Positions 15,809-24,283 of a DNA stretch of 45,042 nt are shown one piece after another. The position numbers and the translations under genes were made by a program. The DNA lies in contig NZ_JNWV01000053.1 in assembly GCF_000716535.1 (NCBI RefSeq), positions 1 through 45,042 of the forward strand. Direction: 5' to 3'. A model generated the notes under the pieces. It made no database searches and was not told the DNA's origin. It saw nothing but the letters and a program-made list of their open reading frames with translations. Source of the stretch: Streptomyces flaveolus (GTDB lineage Bacteria; Actinomycetota; Actinomycetes; Streptomycetales; Streptomycetaceae). Position 1 is the stretch's first letter. Every line of letters starts with the position of its first letter.

Positions 15809-16246
15809 CTACTGGAAGTCGCAGCCCGGGTTGGGGGCGTCCTCCGACAGCGGGGCGCCGTGCGGCAGTACGTAGAGCACGTCGAGGACGACGTCGGTCG
15901 TGCCGAGGTTGCGGCCGATGTGCACGTGGTCGGCGCCGGCCGGCTCCGTGATGCTGCTGCCGGCGTGGTACACGCCGTCGGAGGCGCAGTCGGAGTCGAA
16001 GTGGCTCAGGGTGCCGTGCTGGACGACGCCGTAGAGGGTTCCGTCGTGGTAGTGCCAGCCGGTGCTCTGGCCCGGGGGAATCGTGATCTGCCGCAGTACG
16101 TAGTCCCTTCCGCCGAACGTCGTCTGGCTGATGATCGTGCCCTTCACACCGGGACCGGCCGGTGTGGCGAACGCGGTGCCCGCGCCGAGGGAGAGGCCGA
16201 CGGCCGCGGCCATGGTCACTGCCAGGCGCAGCGAATTCTTGCGCAT
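15809..16246 (-). CDS. Secreted cupin-domain protein
   Basis: A 145-aa exported protein. Residues 1-28 form a Sec signal peptide (basic MRKNSLR, hydrophobic core, cleavage near TAFA-TP). The rest is one cupin barrel: IPPGQSTGWHYHDGTLYGVVQHGTL carries the HxH metal ligands, and GADHVHIGRN supplies the later His. Two Cys in the mature part (SDCAS and PGCDF) could form a disulfide. The metal site looks complete, but the activity is unknown. ATG at 16246 follows AAAGGT. It is transcribed divergently from the ECF sigma gene across 530 bp. Confidence 0.85.
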   Translation of the reverse strand: MRKNSLRLAVTMAAAVGLSLGAGTAFATPAGPGVKGTIISQTTFGGRDYVLRQITIPPGQSTGWHYHDGTLYGVVQHGTLSHFDSDCASDGVYHAGSSITEPAGADHVHIGRNLGTTDVVLDVLYVLPHGAPLSEDAPNPGCDFQ

Positions 16247-16775
16247 GTGGGTCAAACCTTTCAGGTGGATCCGCAGTGCGCCGACAGCGGCCGACGGGTC
16301 CGGGCCCGGCCGGCGCAGTGCATCGCAGAAACACGCGGGACAGACCGGCGCTGCCGGCACCGGTGGCACCGTGCCGCGCGCATCGGGTGTCGAGCAGACA
16401 CTGTCACACCTGTGGCCGGTGCGACCAAGCCCCCACACTCTCCACCCGATTGCCCCACGACGAGCACATGTGTTTACCTTGGGCACCGCGGCGTGCGGCA
16501 GGTCAAGGCGGCTTGACGTACGTGACATACAACTCACCGCTCGTACATGTTTGGATTCTGTTAAGAGCGGGAAATACCGTGCGGAGCAGAAAACCACCTG
16601 GTGAGAAGGGGTTCTGCGGACCGCCCCGGACATCGTGCGCTCATATGTTCCGGTCTGACGGGGGCGCGGCACTGCGGCGACACAAATGCAGCAGTTTTCT
16701 GGCACTTGCCGATGCCTACAGTGCGAATGCGGGGGTTACATCCGGCCCCCGGTCGCCGCACAAAAGAGAACCAGG
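16247..16775. promoter_or_regulatory. 530-bp divergent control region, cupin / ECF sigma
   Basis: No gene is supported. CACATGTG lies at 16465-16472. The interval 16500-16600 is the most A/T-rich part, with TTGGAT (16551-16556), 18 bp, then TACCGT (16575-16580) as a possible promoter pointing to the sigma gene. The long leader leaves room for further control. Confidence 0.4.
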
Positions 16776-17309
16776 ATGGTTCAGAACACTATGGCTACGC
16801 CCCTCACGGCTATGTCCCGGTCCGACCTGCTCGGCACGATCATGAGGGAACACCGGGACGGTCTTGTCTCTTACGCCGAGAAGATGCTGGGTGACCACGG
16901 ACTGGCCGAGGACATCGTCCAGGAGGCCATCATCCGGGCCTGGCGGAACATCGACCGTCTGCTCGGGATGGAGGGATCGGTCCGCGGCTGGCTCTTCACC
17001 GTGACCCGGCATCTGGTCATCGACTGGGTGCGCAAGCCCCACGCCCGAAGGGAAGTCATCGGAGACACCTACAACGACCCCGTATCGGGTACCGAGGGCA
17101 CCGAGGCGGTGCACGATGCCATGGTGGTCAGGCCGCTGCTGCGCCGGCTGTCTCCGGAACACCGAGCCGTGCTGGTCCACATCTACCTGTGTGACCGCAC
17201 CATTCAGGAAACCGCCGGCATCCTCGGGGTTCCGGCGGGCACGGTCAAGAGCCGCCAGCACAACGCGCTGCGCAAGCTGCGCGCCGTCGTCCGACCCGAG
17301 GCGGCCTAG
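16776..17309 (+). CDS. ECF sigma factor (SigL/SigK-like)
   Basis: A 177-aa sigma-70 family protein with regions 2 and 4 only. Region 2 spans about 28-100 (SYAEKMLGDHGLAEDIVQEA, RGWLFTVTRHLVIDWVR); region 4 spans about 120-172 (LSPEHRAVLVHIYLCDRTIQ, GVPAGTVKSRQHNALRKLR). It would redirect RNA polymerase to a specific promoter set. I used ATG at 16776; ATG at 16791 is also possible, and both lack a strong ribosome site. No anti-sigma gene lies downstream: the next gene has its own promoter and a different function. Regulation may therefore be transcriptional or by a distant anti-sigma. It is SigL-like by overall look only. Confidence 0.88.
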   Translation: MVQNTMATPLTAMSRSDLLGTIMREHRDGLVSYAEKMLGDHGLAEDIVQEAIIRAWRNIDRLLGMEGSVRGWLFTVTRHLVIDWVRKPHARREVIGDTYNDPVSGTEGTEAVHDAMVVRPLLRRLSPEHRAVLVHIYLCDRTIQETAGILGVPAGTVKSRQHNALRKLRAVVRPEAA

Positions 17310-17379
17310 ACATCGTTGTCTTCGCTCCGTGGCCCGACCCGAGGCACCGCTCACACGTACCTCTGAGCCCTTCCGGGGT

Positions 17380-17436
17380 TTGACCGGACCCAGCGGTCCG
17401 TCTACTCTGGCCGAGATATGTGGACCCATAGGTCCG
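17380..17436 (+). promoter_or_regulatory. Promoter with two GGACC-N4-GGTCC operators
   Basis: TTGACC (17380-17385), 17 bp, TACTCT (17403-17408) is a near-ideal housekeeping promoter. The spacer contains the perfect palindrome CGGACC-CAGC-GGTCCG (17385-17400). A second copy, GGACC-CATA-GGTCC, sits at 17422-17435, 36 bp downstream centre to centre, close to the expected start of transcription. This is a classic repressor layout. No adjacent regulator gene is seen. Confidence 0.75.
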
Positions 17437-17465
17437 GTTAAGCGTCTCGGCAGGGAGAGCGGCAC

Positions 17466-18614
17466 ATGGAAGACACGGCGACACCGGGCGGGGCTCGCAC
17501 CGGAACACCCCCGGCGGCCTCGACCACAGCCGTGGCCGACACCGCGGTGGCGGCCGCCGGGCCACACGGAAGCGCCCCGGCTCCGCTCTCGGTCCTCGAC
17601 CTCTCGGTGGTGGGAGAGGGCGACAGCGCCGCCGAGGCGCTGGCCCACACCGTCGCACTGGCGCAGGAGGCCGAGCGCCGGGGCTACCGCCGTTTCTGGG
17701 TCGCCGAGCACCACAGCTTCCCCGCCTCGGCGAGCCCGGCCCCCGCGGTACTGCTGGCCCACCTCGCCGGCGTGACCAGTGGCATCAGGCTCGGCTCGGG
17801 CGGAGTGATGCTGACCAACCACGCGCCACTCGTGGTGGCCGAACAGTTCGGCGTACTCAACGCCCTGCACCCCGGGCGCATCGATCTGGGGCTCGGCCGC
17901 AACCCGGGCGGCCTTCCCAGCGTCGCCCAGGCGCTGCGCCGCGGTGATGAGGACCCCGGGCCGGACGCCTTCCGGGAGCAGCTGGACGAAGTCCTGGGCT
18001 TCTTGAAGACCGAGTTCCCGGAGGACCACCCGTACACCCGCGACCATGTGCACGTGGTGCCCGCAGCGCCCGGCCTGCCGGTGTGGGTGCTCGGCTCGGG
18101 GACGACGGGGGCGATGGTGGCCGCACGGCTCGGGCTGCCCTTCGTCGCCGCCTACCACATCAACGCGGCTCAGGTTCCGAAGGCCGTCGAGACGTACCGC
18201 GAGGAGTTCCGCCCCTCGAAGACGCTTCACGCGCCGTACCTGATGGTCTCCGCCAACGTCGTCTGTGCCGAATCCGAGCCGGAGGCTCTGTCCCTGGCCC
18301 GGTCGGGTGCGCTGATGCTGGCACTCGCCCGGCAGGGGAGGCAGACCCGGCTGCCCTCCGCGCAGACGGCGGCGGAGCACCCGTACACCGCCGAGGAGCG
18401 CCGGATCACGGACCTCCTGCTGAGTACCGTCGTCCACGGGACGCCGGAGGCGGTCCGCGCGGGTCTGACCGACCTGCAGCGGCGCACCGGCGCCGACGAG
18501 CTGATGCTGACGTCGATGATCCACGACTTCCCGGCCCGCAGGCTCTCCTACTCGCTGGTGGCCGAGGAGTTCGCCCTGAGCGGCGACGCACGTGTGACCC
18601 CTGCACCCATGTGA
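17466..18614 (+). CDS. Luciferase-like (LLM) flavin monooxygenase
   Basis: A 382-aa FMN- or F420-dependent oxidoreductase of the bacterial luciferase superfamily, MsnO8-like subgroup. The first 40 residues are low-complexity Ala/Thr/Pro. The barrel starts at about LSVLDLSVVGEGDSAAEALA and includes RGYRRFWVAEHHSFP, RLGSGGVMLTNHAPLVVAEQFG, PGRIDLGLGRNPGG and LPVWVLGSGTTGAMVAA. The substrate is not predictable. ATG at 17466 follows AGGGAGAG. The promoter carries two palindromic operators, so expression is probably inducible by a ligand. The gene converges on the AfsR-like gene. Confidence 0.85.
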   Translation: MEDTATPGGARTGTPPAASTTAVADTAVAAAGPHGSAPAPLSVLDLSVVGEGDSAAEALAHTVALAQEAERRGYRRFWVAEHHSFPASASPAPAVLLAHLAGVTSGIRLGSGGVMLTNHAPLVVAEQFGVLNALHPGRIDLGLGRNPGGLPSVAQALRRGDEDPGPDAFREQLDEVLGFLKTEFPEDHPYTRDHVHVVPAAPGLPVWVLGSGTTGAMVAARLGLPFVAAYHINAAQVPKAVETYREEFRPSKTLHAPYLMVSANVVCAESEPEALSLARSGALMLALARQGRQTRLPSAQTAAEHPYTAEERRITDLLLSTVVHGTPEAVRAGLTDLQRRTGADELMLTSMIHDFPARRLSYSLVAEEFALSGDARVTPAPM

Positions 18615-18720
18615 TCACAGCGCCCGGGGCGTGGTCCTGACCGCTCGGTTCATCTCCGCCATGGACGTCTCCACCGTGACCGTCGCGGCGCGGACCACCC
18701 CCTGTCGCCGACGACGACCT

Positions 18721-20838
18721 CTACTGGTTCCTGACGCACATCTCCAGTGCCGAGGTCAGTTGTCGCCGGAAGGTCTCGCCGCTCGGGTGGTGCCCGAGCG
18801 AGCGTGCCAGTTCGGGCAGCAGGTACTGCTCGGCGACGATCCACTCGGCGGCGTCCGAGCGTCCGTCGAAGTGCTGGGGACGGACACCCGGCCGCGGCGG
18901 CGGCAGGATCACGGTGCTGCGGTGCGGTGCCAGCAGTGCTGTGGCGGCCTCGGCGCTGTACAGATAGTGCTCGACCATCCGGGCGACCGCTTCCGAACGG
19001 GCACTGGGCGAATCCAGGAGCGAGCCGAGTTCCGCGGCGTAGGTGCGCAGCAGTTCGTGACAGGTGTACCGCCCGGCGACCAGCTCGACCAGCAGGTGGT
19101 GGTCCATCAGCTCGGCCACGTCCTGCCGGGTCCTGCGCAGATCGGTGCCGGCCAGGCTGGCGGCGGCCGGCAGGGCGATGTCCCGCGAGGGGTGCAGGCC
19201 GAGCAGCCGGAACAGTCTCGCGGCGCTGCTGCTGAGGGCGTCGTAGGAGCGGTGGAAGGCGTCGCGGGTGTTCGTGCGGGCGTCCCTGCCGGACAGGGCG
19301 TCGAGGCTGTCGGCCGTGTCGTGCAGCCTGGCCGTGAGCGATGCCAGCGGGAACTGCGGTTGCGTCAGGGCACGGGCGCCGGCGACGGCCAGTGCCAGCG
19401 GCAGCCCGCCGCACAGTTCCACCAGTTCCTCCGCGGCGGCGCGCTCGGCACGGATCCGGTCCGTGCCCAGCCGCCGGTCGAGCAGTTCGAGGCCCTCCTG
19501 CCGGGTCATGGGGTCGAGTGTGATGATCCGCGCGTTGTCGGTGACGGCGAGGCCCTCCAGCCGGCGCCGGCTGGTGACGATCGCGAGGCATCCCGGTGTG
19601 GCGGGCAGGAGCGGCCGTACCTGTTCGCAGTCCACCGCGTCGTCCAGGACGAGCAGCAGCCGGCGCCCGGCCAGGGCACTGCGGTAGGCGGAGCCGAGGG
19701 CGGCGGCACTCGGGTACGACTGGTTGCTCTCCACGCCCAGCGCGTCGAGCACCTCGGCGATGGCCGCGCCTGTTTCCAGGGGGGACAGGGACGGGTGGTG
19801 ACCCTGTAGGTCCACGTAGATCTGACCGTCGGGGAAGTGGTCGGCCACCCGGTGGCCCCAGTGCACGGCCAGTGTCGTCTTGCCGACACCCGCCATGCCG
19901 CAGATGGCCGCGGTCATCGTGGGCGGCCGGCTCTCACCCTCCAGCGGAAGCAGCTCCAGGCACTGGCCCAGTGCCCGCTCACGGCCGGCGAAGGACAGGC
20001 AGTCCGCGGGCAACTGGGCCGGCCTGCCGGCACCCACGGGCCGCGGTGCCGGGTGGTCCGTACCGGCGGCGATCCGGCGCTGGAGCAGGTGCTGCTGGGC
20101 GGCGCGCAGTTCGGGCCCGGGTTCGACGCCCAGTTCCTCGGCCAGCCCCCGGCGGATGCTCTCGAACTGCTCCAGGGCCGCGGCCTGCCGACCGCTGGCG
20201 GCCAGCGCGGCGATGATCCGGCAGTGCAGGGCCTCGTCGAATGGGTGGCACTCCACGGCGCGGCGCAGCATCGTCAGTACTTCTTCGGTCAGTTCGGGCG
20301 CCGCCGTGAGGACGGCGTCGGCCGCCTCCTTCACCGTCGCGACGAACTCGTGCCCCACCGATGTGAACACCGGGTGCCGGGCCACGTGGGTGCCGGCGGC
20401 GACGGCCGGACCGCGCCACAGCCGCAGCGCTGCCATGAAGTCCTGTGCGGCCTGTGCCGGCCCGCCGCCCCTGAGCGCGAGCTGTGCCTGTGCGCGCAGG
20501 TCGCGGAAGTGCAGCAGGTCAGAGGTCGAGGTGTCGACCAGCAGGCGGTATCCGTCGGCGGCGCGCACCAGGTGTGCCGCGTGCGTCCTGCTGCGGAGTT
20601 CGGGTTCGAGCGTTCTGCGCAGCGCGCCGATGTGCCGGTGCACCACATTGACGGCGCTGGCCGGCGGCTCGTCGTCCCAGAGGATGTCCACGGCTTCGTC
20701 CACCGTGAGCGGGCCGGGGGCGCGCAGCAGCAGAAGGGCGAGCAGGGCCAGTCTTTTCGGGGGACCCAGGTCGATCTCGGTGTCACCACGCAATGCCCGC
20801 ACGGTGCCGAGGATTGAGTAGCGCACTGTCGCGTCCAT
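18721..20838 (-). CDS. AfsR/SARP-family transcriptional regulator with NB-ARC ATPase
   Basis: A 705-aa regulator. Residues 1-100 are an OmpR-type winged helix (LALLALLLLRAPGPLTVDEA, ASAVNVVHRHIGALRRTLEP). About 105-255 is the bacterial transcriptional activator (BTAD) helical domain. About 280-560 is an NB-ARC ATPase with P-loop GMAGVGKTT (314-322) and Walker B-like LLLVLDDAVD. A winged-helix-like remainder follows, and the long TPR tail of full AfsR is absent. Such proteins activate secondary-metabolite or developmental genes; no biosynthetic cluster is visible here except isolated oxidoreductases. ATG at 20838. Its upstream region is more than 1 kb long and includes a TCACC-N9-GGTGA site. 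Confidence 0.88.
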   Translation of the reverse strand: MDATVRYSILGTVRALRGDTEIDLGPPKRLALLALLLLRAPGPLTVDEAVDILWDDEPPASAVNVVHRHIGALRRTLEPELRSRTHAAHLVRAADGYRLLVDTSTSDLLHFRDLRAQAQLALRGGGPAQAAQDFMAALRLWRGPAVAAGTHVARHPVFTSVGHEFVATVKEAADAVLTAAPELTEEVLTMLRRAVECHPFDEALHCRIIAALAASGRQAAALEQFESIRRGLAEELGVEPGPELRAAQQHLLQRRIAAGTDHPAPRPVGAGRPAQLPADCLSFAGRERALGQCLELLPLEGESRPPTMTAAICGMAGVGKTTLAVHWGHRVADHFPDGQIYVDLQGHHPSLSPLETGAAIAEVLDALGVESNQSYPSAAALGSAYRSALAGRRLLLVLDDAVDCEQVRPLLPATPGCLAIVTSRRRLEGLAVTDNARIITLDPMTRQEGLELLDRRLGTDRIRAERAAAEELVELCGGLPLALAVAGARALTQPQFPLASLTARLHDTADSLDALSGRDARTNTRDAFHRSYDALSSSAARLFRLLGLHPSRDIALPAAASLAGTDLRRTRQDVAELMDHHLLVELVAGRYTCHELLRTYAAELGSLLDSPSARSEAVARMVEHYLYSAEAATALLAPHRSTVILPPPRPGVRPQHFDGRSDAAEWIVAEQYLLPELARSLGHHPSGETFRRQLTSALEMCVRNQ

Positions 20839-21901
20839 CTCGCCGCTGGCCTCGCCAATCTCACTTCGTGCCGTTGGTCGCCCGTCCTATGGGGCCGCCG
20901 CTCCGGTCCGGGACGAGGCCGTCCGCCGCGGGGGTACTTCCCGGCATGCCTGAGGGGATGTCAGACATGTGAGGGCACCCCGGAGGAACGGGCAGTGGAA
21001 GGGGTGCACGGAACGGGCGTGTCCGGAACCCACCACTGTCGACGTGTCGACCGCCCGCAAGTGGACTCGGCAGTCCGCATAGGCGCCCGACTCTACTACA
21101 GGCCGTACTGCCCGGACAGCCTGTCCGCGCCGGGGCGACAGGAAATCACAGGGTAAGCATGGCAGTCGGTGACCGTCGGCGTATCAGTCTGTCGACTTGC
21201 CGTTCCAGCGCCGTCCGGGTCTTCGGTGCGTCACATGACGGTGGGAGTGCGCGCGCCGGCCCGACGGCCGAGGGCGCTCGACGCGCGCGACCGGACCTTG
21301 GGTGTGTATGACCGGCATGTACACCTCGCCAGCATGTCGAATGGGACAGGTTTCATCATGCCCGCCAGATCGTCACCGGTCAAGGGGGTGACGAATGAAG
21401 GGAAAGGGCACTGGGCGGCGTCCGCGGAGGTGTGGATCCCCCCGGCATGGTGGATCATGTCGAGGTGACAGTCGGAGGTTCCGAGCGGGCGGCACATCAC
21501 CTCGGTCACCTCGACACGTGTACACGCGTCCACGTGTGGGCGGTGCGGGCGGAGAACGACATGAGGACGTCACCGGTCCGGCGGCCGGCCACGGAGGGTC
21601 AGGACGGCTCTTCACCGGACGCCGAGGGCGTCGGAACGCCGACGGCGCGAGGACGGCAGGTGAACCTTGCGGAAGCCCGCACCGTTCGTTCTCATGACGG
21701 GCTTCGATCGCCTGGGCGGCTGCTACGGGCGCCCGCTCCGCCGACCGGTCGGTCCGGGCGCCCGCGGGTGGGGCGCAGCCGGGCCGCGCGGTGGTCCCGA
21801 CCGGGCGACGGACTCGCCCGCGGGGCCTGCGGCTCCGGGACGGCAGTCCGGCCGACGGCTTGCCTTCACGCGTCGTCACGCCGGTGAGAGGAGGAGCCCC
21901 C
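20839..21901. other. 1-kb gene-free region upstream of the AfsR-like gene
   Basis: I see no convincing gene. Open frames on both strands are Arg/Gly/Pro-rich and lack good start sites. It contains several regulatory-looking elements: GACATGTGAG near 20965, the 19-bp operator at 21373-21391, ACACGTGT at 21514-21521, a CACGTG at 21531-21536 and repeated TCACCTCG in between (about 21486-21512). It may be a large control region serving both flanking genes. Confidence 0.4.
21345..21391 (-). promoter_or_regulatory. TCACC-N9-GGTGA operator and promoter on the minus strand
   Basis: 21373-21391 is TCACC-GGTCAAGGG-GGTGA. Read on the - strand it is TCACCCCCTTGACCGGTGA, with TTGACC placed as in the ohr site; CATGAT follows 17 bp later, the same -10 hexamer as at ohr. 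It points towards the AfsR-like gene, about 500 bp away, implying a long leader or an unseen small transcript. Confidence 0.55.
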
Positions 21902-22606
21902 TTGTACGTTCTGGTCCCCGACGACCCCGTGTTCTTCGCGAAGTTCCAGAGCCTCGAAGAGCCGCTTCTCCGCCAGCTCTACCTGCTCCACAGCGCGGGC
22001 CTTGACTCCGACGACGAGCGGATCATCGCCGATGCCTACGACAGCTGGGTGCAGGTGCTGCTGAAACTGCCGCTGTGGTCCCAGTGGCACGCCACGGACA
22101 CCTCCGTACCCGCCACGGACACGTCCGCACCGGTCACGGACGCCTCCGAACCCGCCACGGACACGTACGACGGGCATGCTCCGGGCGAGCCGGCCGGGTA
22201 CACCCTCTACGGCGCGGGCGGCGCACAGCTGACGAGTCTCTACCCGATCGAGGTGACCGCGGCCGACCTCGGACACCTGACGGCCTGCCTCGACCTGTTC
22301 GCCGCGGCCGGCAGGACCCGGCGTGCGGTGCCGGACGAGGCGGACACCGAAGCGGACGCCGACCGGCCCGAACGGAAGGACACCCTCGTCGACGTCTTCC
22401 GGCGCGTCATGGAGGTCTTGCTGCTTCCGCCTCCTCAGCGGCTCCTGGGCACCCTGCAGCAGGTCATGCGCCAGGGCCGGGCCGGCTCCGTGACCCTGCC
22501 GGCCGAGGAGGAGACGGAGTACCGGCGCTACTGCGAGGACATCGTGACCATCCTCAGCTCCGGTGACACGTTCGCCTACCGCAGCCATCGCGCCCTGTAC
22601 CTGTGA
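21902..22606 (+). CDS. Uncharacterised 234-aa protein with 7-residue repeats
   Basis: I do not recognise this family. The start is TTG at 21902 with a strong GAGGAG just upstream. Residues 1-60 look globular (YVLVPDDPVFFAKFQSLEE, LLRQLYLLHSAGLDSDDERI). Residues 64-91 are four tandem 7-residue units (ATDTSVP, ATDTSAP, VTDASEP, ATDTYDG), encoded by a 21-bp repeat at 22091-22174, forming an acidic Thr/Pro linker. A helical second half follows (VTAADLGHLTACLDLFAAA, LVDVFRRVMEVLLLPPPQRLLGTLQQVMR). There is no signal peptide or membrane segment. It is flanked by 1-kb gene-poor regions on both sides. Confidence 0.65.
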   Translation: MYVLVPDDPVFFAKFQSLEEPLLRQLYLLHSAGLDSDDERIIADAYDSWVQVLLKLPLWSQWHATDTSVPATDTSAPVTDASEPATDTYDGHAPGEPAGYTLYGAGGAQLTSLYPIEVTAADLGHLTACLDLFAAAGRTRRAVPDEADTEADADRPERKDTLVDVFRRVMEVLLLPPPQRLLGTLQQVMRQGRAGSVTLPAEEETEYRRYCEDIVTILSSGDTFAYRSHRALYL

Positions 22607-23554
22607 GGATGCCTCCAGGACGACGGGGGCGGATGTTCGCTGAACCTTCTCGGCCCCCGGGTGCGTTCTTCAGTTGGAGGTTCCGCCGTCGGACACGCGG
22701 ACGGTGGGACCGGGGACGGCCCTGCTGGGGGGCTGACCATCCCCTCGATGGTCGGATGACCGTCCACGCACTGGCGGCCCGAGTCCCCCCTCAGGGCCGC
22801 CAGTGCGCACACCTGGTGCACCACAGGGTGTGCCCGTTCGTTACGCCTGTTGTCAGGATTGCGAGCGCGGAGTGGTCCCGTGGCGGATGGACTCGGCGAG
22901 CAACTGACGGACCACCTGCCGGGAGGCACCGGGCACCCGCCGCGGCCCGGTCTCGCGGACCCGTTCCATCACCGTGGGGCCGGCGGGGGCGGACCCGTCG
23001 GCGGGTGTCTCGGCGGTGGTTCGTCGCCCCTGGCGTGCCCGCTCTGTGCTTGGATCAGGCCGATCAGGGCGTCCGTCACGGCCGGCTCCGGTTCGCGGCG
23101 CTGCTTCTGGTCCTCCGGGCCGGGCAGCCGTGCGGCTCTTCACCGGGACAGCCGTCGCCCCGCACCCGAGGGCCGTCTGGCGGACATCGCCCACATGCGT
23201 TACGCGAGACGGCCACCGTCATCCGGAAGGCTCTGAGCGGGTGGGTTTCCCGGCGACGGGATCTCGGCCGTGGCGCTGTGTGTCGCGTACCTGAAACACT
23301 TCTTCTCCACAGGATCTTCTGACACGTGTCTCTGTGGTACGTTCCGTGATCAGCCGGTCTGATGATCCGTATGCACTCACCCGCACAGGTGTGTAGGTGG
23401 CGCGCGTACCCGAGGGCCGGCTCTCTCTTGGTTCGATCGGAGACGCTCACCGGTCGGAAGCGATCCTCGGTCCGCCCCGAGCGGCTGTCCGCTGCCGGTC
23501 CGCAGGGTCGCCCTCCTCGCCTCGCGGCACGGAAACGGTAAGAAAGGTGTACGG
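22607..23554. other. 950-bp gene-poor region upstream of the hemerythrin-like gene
   Basis: No confident gene. On the - strand near 23050-23110 a short frame reads EPAVTDALIGLIQAQ, and a different frame near 22870-22960 reads SRQVVRQLLAESIRHG. They could be shards of one lost gene, but I cannot name it. GACACGTGTC, a perfect palindrome, lies at 23321-23330 in the likely promoter region of the downstream gene. Confidence 0.35.
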
Positions 23555-24241
23555 ATGTCCGCCACACAGGTGCCGGCCAAGGAAGGCACCCGGCTCTTCG
23601 AGGAACTGTGTGCCGTGCACGGCATCGCGACCCGGGCGGCCGAGCTCGTCGCCGGGTCCTTCACGCGGCTGGCGGGCGGTGCGGCCGTCGACACGAAGAC
23701 GCTGGTGACGACCGTGCGGTGGTTCGTCGACTTCGCGCGCGGACTTCACCAGGGCAAGGAAGAACGGATCTGGCCGGTGCTGCGCGAGCGGTTCCCCATG
23801 AGGGTCCGCCGACTGGGCCAACTCGCGGAGGACGCCGACGCGTTGGTCGAGACGCTCGACGCGCTGGAGAGCGTGATCGGGCGGATCGCCGAGGAGCGCC
23901 GGGTCGGCGGGTCGGTGAGCTGGGGGCACGCGATGCGGGAGGGGACGCTCGCCTCGCACCGGGTACAGGATCTGTTGGCCAGGCGCCTCGGCGTGGAGGA
24001 GCCGCTGTTCAGGGGGCTGATCCCCATCGCCCCGGACGAGGACGTCGTAGGGCTCCGCAAGGCGCTCGCCGAATCCGTCCCGCGCGGCGGGCCGCATCTG
24101 GTCCTCGGGCTCCTGGAGTACCCCGAGCCCCTTCCCGGCCGGGAACAGGTGTACGCGGGTCTCCCGCCGTCTGTGCGCTGGACCCGGGGGATGCTGGTGA
24201 GCAGATTCCGCAGGACGCTCAAGGGCCTCGCGGTCGAGTGA
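23555..24241 (+). CDS. Hemerythrin-like domain protein
   Basis: A 228-aa, mostly helical protein. The first 80 residues fit a hemerythrin-like bundle: VHGIATRAAE with His22, then FARGLHQGKEERIWPVL with His65 and Glu69/70, the H-xxx-EE ligand pattern. A later His-rich helix (WGHAMREGTLASHRVQDLL) could complete a di-iron site. Such domains bind O2, NO or peroxide, or sense iron. The C-terminal third (from about 175) is not part of the known domain. ATG at 23555 was chosen from the GAAAGG-type site upstream. It converges on the CGNR regulator gene with 42 bp between stops. Confidence 0.65.
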   Translation: MSATQVPAKEGTRLFEELCAVHGIATRAAELVAGSFTRLAGGAAVDTKTLVTTVRWFVDFARGLHQGKEERIWPVLRERFPMRVRRLGQLAEDADALVETLDALESVIGRIAEERRVGGSVSWGHAMREGTLASHRVQDLLARRLGVEEPLFRGLIPIAPDEDVVGLRKALAESVPRGGPHLVLGLLEYPEPLPGREQVYAGLPPSVRWTRGMLVSRFRRTLKGLAVE

Positions 24242-24283
24242 TCCCGCGTCCGCCGGGTCCGGGCGTACCCCCGGGTCAGTGGG

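Noticed and set aside
21395..21887. Small + strand genes starting at 21395 or 21432
   Set aside because: Ribosome sites are misplaced, products are Arg/Gly/Pro-rich without structure, and regulatory elements occupy the same DNA.
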